The notes below the pieces were generated by a model. That model was given only the letters and a program-made list of their open reading frames with translations. It was not told where the DNA came from and did no database searches. A program made the translations under genes and the position numbers. A stretch of DNA of 64,000 nt from CAJWOS01 sp964502005 (lineage in GTDB: Bacteria > Myxococcota_A > UBA796 > UBA2385): NCBI GenBank assembly GCA_964502005.1, contig CAZCUX010000016.1, positions 62,001 through 126,000 on the forward strand. The letters run 5' to 3'. This document shows, piece by piece, positions 59,462 through 64,000 of the stretch (position 1 is its first letter; every line of letters starts with the position of its first letter).

Positions 59462-60055
59462 TCAGATTCCGTTGCTGCGGGCGGCCCGCATCAACTCCGG
59501 GTATCGCTTGTCGGCGGTTTGGGTGATGTGGCGCAGCACGGCGTCAAATGTCCGAAAACCGAGTCCGTCGTCCACCTGCACCTCGACAGACAAGCTGATG
59601 TCGCCGGTGCGCGGGTTGAGCTGGAACTTTCCAAGCAGCAGGTCGAAGTTCAGCACCGCCAATTGCGAGAGCAGCAGCACCATCGCTTGCGAAGACGAGG
59701 CCTCTTCAATGGTGAGGTAGTCGTGGACCACGAAATACACGACCTTCTCCCGCTCAAATAGCTGCACCGACACCTGAAAATCGGTGTTGGCGCCATGAAT
59801 TCCCAATGTATACAGCGGGCCCGGGCCGGGAGTGAGGCCAGGATAGCCGGCGCGGGAGAGGTAAGCGCCGAGGGACGCAAGGTCGACATTGGCAACATAA
59901 TCGTCGGGCGGGGCGGCCGCTTTTGCAGCAGCCAGCTCCGCTTGCAGCGTCGCGACCTCGGCCCGTAGCTGCGCTGTCTCAAGCCGCAACGTGCGACTGT
60001 GGGCGCATCCTGTCGCGGTTGCGGCCCACAACGATGCGGCGAGGGCGAGCCTCAT
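59462..60055 (-). CDS. YbjN-like lipoprotein with coiled-coil
   Basis: 197 aa. Signal with lipobox ATGC (Cys17). Residues about 24-48 form a short coiled coil (LRLETAQLRAEVATLQAEL). The domain about 55-197 matches the YbjN/type III chaperone-like fold: LGAYLSRAGYPG, VVYFVVHDYLTIEEA, AVLNFDLLLGKFQLN and DDGLGFRTFDAVLRHI. YbjN-like domains mediate protein contacts. ATG 60055 overlaps the previous stop (ATGA), so it is cotranscribed with the lipoprotein upstream. Confidence 0.72.
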   Translation of the reverse strand: MRLALAASLWAATATGCAHSRTLRLETAQLRAEVATLQAELAAAKAAAPPDDYVANVDLASLGAYLSRAGYPGLTPGPGPLYTLGIHGANTDFQVSVQLFEREKVVYFVVHDYLTIEEASSSQAMVLLLSQLAVLNFDLLLGKFQLNPRTGDISLSVEVQVDDGLGFRTFDAVLRHITQTADKRYPELMRAARSNGI

Positions 60056-60930
60056 TCGCCGAAGTCCACCTCAGTCGACACGCGGTCAAGTTCCATGCCG
60101 CCATTGATGGTGAGGAAGCCGCTGAAGTCCGTGGTCCACTCCGCCGTGATGACCGCGTCTTCGAGGGTGCCCGTCACGCCAAAATCGAGCTGGAAGAACG
60201 AGAGGTCGAGGCTGACGTCACCTTCGACGGCGTTGTCGGTCACCATGAAGTCGAAGACATGCTTTGCTTCGGTCGAAAAGCCGAGGAGGCCGATGACGCA
60301 AGTGCTGTCGCCGGTTGCGGTCTCGCCGTAGGCATCGACATAGACCACCGCGGCGCCGATGCACGAGGCGGTGATGGGCGTGCCGTTGTATTCGCCGGTC
60401 AAATCGACGATGAGGTTGCCGACGTAGGTGCCGGCATCGGGGTGCTGGACCTTCACGCCGCCGACGGTGTTGCGCAGGCGGGTTCCGTCGGGAAGGTCGG
60501 CCAACACGGAAATGGCGTGCATTCCCACATCGAGGTCGTCGACGTCGAGGGTGGCGCCTTCGCCGGTCCAGCCGCCGACATCGGACGACCATGCGAGGTC
60601 CGTGAAGTCGGTCTCTTCCCCCGACGCATCGACCACGATCGCGGAGAACTCCGAGGTCTCGCCGTACGGGAGCACCTCGCCCGGACGGGGCGACAGCACG
60701 ACCAACGAGGAGCCGGTCCAGTCGCCGGTCAGCTCTTCGCTGTTTTCATCGGTGGCGCCACCGGTGCCGTCGCCGGTGTTGCCGCTGCCATCGGTGGAGT
60801 CGTAGCCAGAGCTGTCGAGAGAGTCTGACTTGATAGGGACGATGCCACTGTTGGAGCCGCAGGCGGTGGCCCACGCTGCAATGACAGGTGCGACGAGGGC
60901 GAGAACGTTTCGAGAGGTGGGGGCGCGCAT
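60052..60930 (-). CDS. Lipoprotein, Ig-like beta-rich
   Basis: 292 aa. Lipobox ATAC (Cys24). An acidic Ser/Gly/Asp linker (about 30-66) is followed by an Ig-like domain starting LVVLSPRPGEVLPYGETSEFSAIVVD, with later DVGMHAISVLADL, and a second beta domain (GTYVGNLIVDLTGEYNGTPI, ending FSGFLTINGGMELD). No enzyme motif. Surface or periplasmic binding role likely. It is the first gene of a two-gene transcript with the YbjN-like lipoprotein. Confidence 0.72.
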   Translation of the reverse strand: MRAPTSRNVLALVAPVIAAWATACGSNSGIVPIKSDSLDSSGYDSTDGSGNTGDGTGGATDENSEELTGDWTGSSLVVLSPRPGEVLPYGETSEFSAIVVDASGEETDFTDLAWSSDVGGWTGEGATLDVDDLDVGMHAISVLADLPDGTRLRNTVGGVKVQHPDAGTYVGNLIVDLTGEYNGTPITASCIGAAVVYVDAYGETATGDSTCVIGLLGFSTEAKHVFDFMVTDNAVEGDVSLDLSFFQLDFGVTGTLEDAVITAEWTTDFSGFLTINGGMELDRVSTEVDFGE

Positions 60931-61177
60931 TGAATCCTCCGTATGTGGACGATCGCACGGCGAAGTTGAAGCCGCAAGGGAGCGGATGTCAACGGCGTGC
61001 CAGGGAGTTTATCCGGGCACTCGAATCGGCTTCGCCGGGTCCGAGTGGCGTGAGGTGATAATAAGAGGTTGTGGTTGCGTAGCCGAACTCCCACGGGAGT
61101 CTTCTGCGTGGTGTTTGTGGGGTGGGCGCCCGTGGCGCGCACTTCAAACTTGAGCTTGGATCGTGGAGTGTGTCGGA

Positions 61178-62314
61178 ATGTCCGGTCTCTTGTTCGTGCT
61201 TCTCTCGGGGCTCGCGACAGCCCAAGATTGTGACGTAAAGGCCCTCACCAAAGAAACGGCCGAAGCTTCGCCCGTTGCTGCGGCCCGCGCGTATGTCCAG
61301 TTGGGCACCTGTGATTCGGCATCTGCCAAGAAGGTCGCGGGTACGGCGCTTCCACGCTTGATTGCCGGTGATGAGTCCAATCAAGCGGCGCTGGTCGCGA
61401 TTCGGGTGGGCGCACCGGAAGCCGTGGTGCAGTGGATGGACTCCTTGCAGCCCGACGAGCGGGCGCGCGCGATTTCCGCCTTGGGGGAAGCGTGCGATAC
61501 GAGCGCCGAAGTGCAAACGTTCTTCGTCGATCGCGCGCAAAAGCTGGGCGCGCAGTTTTGGTCCGACCGGTGGTACCGCGCGTTGGCCTCCTGCCACCAA
61601 CCTGCCGTCCAAGGCATCTTGTCGTCGGAGCTGGACAAGGGCCTGGGTGCCGACCGCTCGCGCTTCTTCGCAATCTTGGAGACCTACTCCCGCAGCGCCG
61701 GCGCCGCGGCGGTTCCCCGTCTTGAAGAGCTCGCCGGCAAGGTGGACGACGGGGAAGCAGAGGTCAATATCGTCGCAGCCTTCGGGGATGCCGCCCGCGT
61801 GGGCACGCCGGATGGCGCAGACGCGGCGGCAGCCAGCGCGTCGGCGGAGGCCATCAAGCGCGTCGCGTCGAGCTTGACCAGCAAAGGCATCGAGCAGGCC
61901 CGCATGACCCTCCTCGCGTTGGGCGACGAAGAAGGCAGCGACTCCTTGGCGGCCGTGCGCTTTGCCGATTCGGCTTTGGGCGATGGCACGTTTCTTTGGG
62001 GCGCGATTGCCCAAGAAAAGGCCACCTGCAAGAACGGAAAAGTGTCGCAGCGGGTTCACGTCGCTGGCGTCAAAGAGCGTGGAAATACATGGCCCGACCA
62101 GCTCAAGGGCAAGGTCGAAGCGGCAGCCCAGGTCAACTGGGCGCTCGACCTGGCCGAGAAGTGCAAGGGCACCGGCGAGACCACCTGGACGCTCTCCGAG
62201 CTGCCCTTCAAGGACGAAGCGGCGCTCAAAACCTGGGCCGATGCGCAGGTCGAGTCGATGAAGGACCCCGAGGCGAAGTTCATCCGCCTCGACCCCCAAG
62301 CCTTGCAAATCTGA
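61178..62314 (+). CDS. Exported helical-repeat protein, unknown
   Basis: 378 aa. Signal (MSGLLFVLLSGLATAQ before Asp17). The protein is Ala-rich helical, resembling HEAT-type repeats (for example AAVPRLEELAGKVDDGE, AAAASASAEAIKRVASSL), with four Cys in spread positions. It ends with a mixed region (FLWGAIAQEKATCKNGK, VHVAGVKERGNTWPDQL). No known family. GGAG 9 nt upstream supports ATG 61178. The palindromic motif at 62313 overlaps its stop. Confidence 0.65.
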   Translation: MSGLLFVLLSGLATAQDCDVKALTKETAEASPVAAARAYVQLGTCDSASAKKVAGTALPRLIAGDESNQAALVAIRVGAPEAVVQWMDSLQPDERARAISALGEACDTSAEVQTFFVDRAQKLGAQFWSDRWYRALASCHQPAVQGILSSELDKGLGADRSRFFAILETYSRSAGAAAVPRLEELAGKVDDGEAEVNIVAAFGDAARVGTPDGADAAAASASAEAIKRVASSLTSKGIEQARMTLLALGDEEGSDSLAAVRFADSALGDGTFLWGAIAQEKATCKNGKVSQRVHVAGVKERGNTWPDQLKGKVEAAAQVNWALDLAEKCKGTGETTWTLSELPFKDEAALKTWADAQVESMKDPEAKFIRLDPQALQI

Positions 62315-62330
62315 ATCGCCATTCATTTTT
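62313..62330. repeat. Single copy of the GAATCGCCATTCATTTTT motif
   Basis: Overlaps the stop codon of the preceding gene. It shares GAATCGCC(A/G)TTCATTT with 35884-35900 and, with one change, 11290-11305. The short stem GAAT-CGCC-ATTC plus T run might act as a weak terminator. Confidence 0.45.
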
Positions 62331-62647
62331 GCGAGAATTGGCGTTAGGCCGTTCTTTTGCTCCTGGATCAAAACTCGTTTTCATGCGTGCATCACGCGCG
62401 CGTGTAGACGAGTTTTTTTGTTGGCGGGCGCACCCTTCCGCGTCGCCTCCCGCGGCGTGTCATTCCAGAACCGCGGCGCGGACGGAGTCGTTGCTGGGCG
62501 CAGCAGGCGTTCGCGAGCGGGGGCCGGCGCCCGCGTTGCACACAATGTGCAATTTCTCCCCCCGTGCAACGTTTTTGGGTGACAGGGCTTGCCTGGCGAC
62601 GATTGGGGTGAAGGAAGGCCATCGTCTTCCGAACGTCGAGGTGGCCG
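62315..62647. other. 333-nt region with a terminator before the alarmone synthetase gene
   Basis: No gene recognised. Contains the palindromic motif at its left end and the hairpin at 62371-62419. A minus-strand frame overlapping it is antisense to the synthetase gene and unsupported. Confidence 0.5.
62371..62419 (+). terminator. Rho-independent-type terminator
   Basis: AAACTCGT (62371-62378) pairs with ACGAGTTT (62408-62415), followed by four more T. The loop holds a GC-rich inner pairing (GCGTG with CACGC-type). It would end the transcript of the 61178 gene. Confidence 0.6.
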
Positions 62648-63241
62648 ATGGTTACACGTCCCGCTGATACTTCGTTGCTTCGCAGTCTGTCTGCCGGAAC
62701 GTTGGGCCCCGCCCTTGGGGTCTTCCTTGGCTTGGTGCCGATGGGAGATTGGGCGCCGCCGGTTGAAAATGCCCTGGAAGAGAGGGATGCAGCCGAGGTT
62801 GCGGTAGGTCGCCTGCGCGTCGGTGCGGTGCAGTTGTTGGACACGATGGGACTGCGCGGCGAAGTCACGGCGCGGGTGAAGTCGGCGGAGAGCCTCGCGG
62901 CAAAGGCGCTCCGCAAGGGCATCTCGGAAGACCAGGTGGAAGACCGCATGGGCGTGCGCCTCATCGTCGACTCCGAGCCGGATTGCTACGCGGTGATGGC
63001 CGCCCTGCAAACCCAATACCCCGTGCTCCCCGGCAGCTTCGACGACTACATCCGTCACCCGAAGGCAAATGGCTACCAAAGCCTCCAGGCGGCCTTGTTT
63101 ACGCCCGATGGCTTGGCGGAGTTTCAGGTGCGCACCCACGAAATGCACCAGTTTGCGGAAACCGGCCCTGCGGCCCATGGGCAATACAAAGCCAACCAGC
63201 GGCTGCTCGCCGATGCGGTGATGATGTCCGCGCTCGGCTGA
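62648..63241 (+). CDS. Small (p)ppGpp synthetase-like protein
   Basis: 197 aa with only a RelA/SpoT synthetase domain (about 50-185). The synthetase loop is intact: R76, K78, S82, K86 of RVKSAESLAAK; D99 in EDRMGVRLIV; DYIRHPKANGYQSLQ with Tyr143; and E159 in EFQVRTHEMHQFAETGPAAH. No hydrolase (HD) or regulatory domain, so it is a small alarmone synthetase-type protein. GAGGTGG precedes ATG 62648. Such proteins make ppGpp or related alarmones under stress; a partner hydrolase or toxin/antitoxin is not seen here. Confidence 0.87.
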   Translation: MVTRPADTSLLRSLSAGTLGPALGVFLGLVPMGDWAPPVENALEERDAAEVAVGRLRVGAVQLLDTMGLRGEVTARVKSAESLAAKALRKGISEDQVEDRMGVRLIVDSEPDCYAVMAALQTQYPVLPGSFDDYIRHPKANGYQSLQAALFTPDGLAEFQVRTHEMHQFAETGPAAHGQYKANQRLLADAVMMSALG

Positions 63242-63317
63242 ACCGTCGTGGGTGCTCCTCCTTGTGAACTCTGCCGAGAACAGCTATGAGACGAGGAGGG
63301 AGGCGAACAACGGCGCC

Positions 63318-64000
63318 ATGAAGCGACTTGTTTTGGGGATGCTCGTGGGCGCGACGTTGATGGTCGTTGCGTTTTGGGGTGTCCCCGTGGGGGCGGTGGC
63401 GCGGTCGTTGTTGGCGGTAAAGCCGTTGGGGCTGGTCGTCTTCACCCTCCTCGTCGGTCTTCAGATGCTCTTGCAGGCTGTGCGGCAGCGGGTGCTGTTG
63501 TCCGACGCAGCGCCCCCGTTGGGCCTCGGAGACAGCCTGGGCCTCATTTGGGTCGGCAGCTTCGCCATTCAGACGTTTCCGGTGCGGCTCGGCGAGCTTG
63601 CGCGGCCCTGGATGCTAAGTCGGTATCACCAGGTCCCGATGGGCACGGGGGTCGCGGTGGTGGCCATCGAGCGGGCGTTTGACCTCGTGGCGCTCTTGTT
63701 GATGCTCGCGGGTGTGCTGCTGACCGTCGCGCTCCCGGCGCGTTCCGTCGATGTGTGGGGCGCGTCTATCGACATCGTATCGTGGGGCTGGGGCTTGGCC
63801 CGCGTTGTGGTGCCCTTGGTGACGCTGGGCGTTGTGGCCGTCGTGGTGGCTGGTCCCCACGGGCTCTTGCGATTGCAGCCTTGGGTGGACCGCTGGGCGG
63901 AGCGCTTGGGGGTCGCGCCGATGTCCGCGCGATTGTTCGCGTTCTTGGGTCCATTTGTGGCGTGTTTTCGCGCGTTGCACCAACCCCGACGCTTGCTGCT
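63318..64000 (+). CDS. Integral membrane protein, UPF0104/LPG synthase-like, 3' truncated
   Basis: The frame begins at ATG 63318 and is open to the right edge (227 codons, no stop). It has several membrane helices and the family motif RLGELARPWMLSRY, then VAVVAIERAFDLVALL, the hallmark of UPF0104/AglD and of the membrane part of lysylphosphatidylglycerol synthases. These are flippase or synthase-like proteins. An AG-rich ribosome region (GAGGAGGGAGG, about 63290) lies rather far upstream (15 nt), so the start may be approximate. Confidence 0.75.
   Translation, partial: MKRLVLGMLVGATLMVVAFWGVPVGAVARSLLAVKPLGLVVFTLLVGLQMLLQAVRQRVLLSDAAPPLGLGDSLGLIWVGSFAIQTFPVRLGELARPWMLSRYHQVPMGTGVAVVAIERAFDLVALLLMLAGVLLTVALPARSVDVWGASIDIVSWGWGLARVVVPLVTLGVVAVVVAGPHGLLRLQPWVDRWAERLGVAPMSARLFAFLGPFVACFRALHQPRRLL

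Noticed and set aside
1..64000. tRNA, rRNA, tmRNA, RNase P and SRP RNA genes; CRISPR arrays; insertion sequences
   Set aside because: No cloverleaf with GTTCRANNC loop, no conserved RNA core, no spaced repeat array and no transposase motif was recognised. A covariance-model scan would be needed to exclude small RNAs.

Overview
The window looks like a draft-genome scaffold (one run of exactly 100 N at 28274-28373) from a GC-rich, didermic, myxobacterium-like bacterium (Myxococcota or a close relative). The evidence is lipid A synthesis (LpxB) beside an MsbA-like exporter, many lipobox lipoproteins, MopE-like Cys/Asp repeats with FG-GAP repeats, an AgmX/PglI-like C-terminal domain, a CTERM-like membrane anchor and several Hanks-type kinases and pseudokinases. 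Genes are dense, often share 4-nt stop/start overlaps, and use GTG and TTG starts freely. No tRNA, rRNA, CRISPR array or insertion sequence was recognised.

The outstanding region is 1-11229: nine or ten tightly coupled plus-strand genes. The core is a MotA-like proton channel, a MotB-like stator with an OmpA peptidoglycan-binding domain, and a single-pass membrane protein whose cytoplasmic half resembles flagellar FliG. Around it lie two related exported proteins sharing a CxxC...MVVxSGP signature, a TPR lipoprotein, a large Cys-containing lipoprotein, an outer-membrane barrel-like protein, a long exported protein and a one-TM protein with an AgmX/PglI-like end. No other flagellar gene is present. 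The set reads as an undescribed, envelope-spanning rotary or gliding-type motor. A FliA/WhiG-class sigma factor (14353) and a PilZ protein with GRAM/PH-like domains (51240) lie elsewhere in the window.

From 11 to 26 kb: hpt, a membrane Ser/Thr kinase, the sigma factor, a YghU-type GST, a glycosyltransferase, ThiE, an EVE protein, a hydrolase-fold protein lacking its serine, a diheme cytochrome c lipoprotein, folP-ftsH (minus) and, divergently, murG with a GT2. From 26 to 34 kb lies a surface-protein region with the assembly gap, a 33-bp direct repeat on both sides of it, and a minus-strand set of a lipoprotein, a VWA lipoprotein, a CTERM protein and a zinc-ribbon pseudokinase. Next come moaD-moaE-trmB, an AlkD-like protein, two GT-C-like membrane proteins, lpxB, an alkyltransferase-like protein and the ABC exporter.

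From 43 to 48.5 kb is a signalling cluster: an active-looking kinase, a tail-anchored degenerate PP2C-like protein, a pseudokinase paralogue of the first kinase, and two unknown proteins, one coiled-coil. An ALDH plus Fe-ADH pair follows, then the PilZ protein, a lipoprotein with three FKBP domains, a MopE/FG-GAP lipoprotein, an SDR epimerase, a polytopic membrane protein, more lipoproteins, a small (p)ppGpp synthetase with intact motifs, and a UPF0104 membrane protein running off the right edge.
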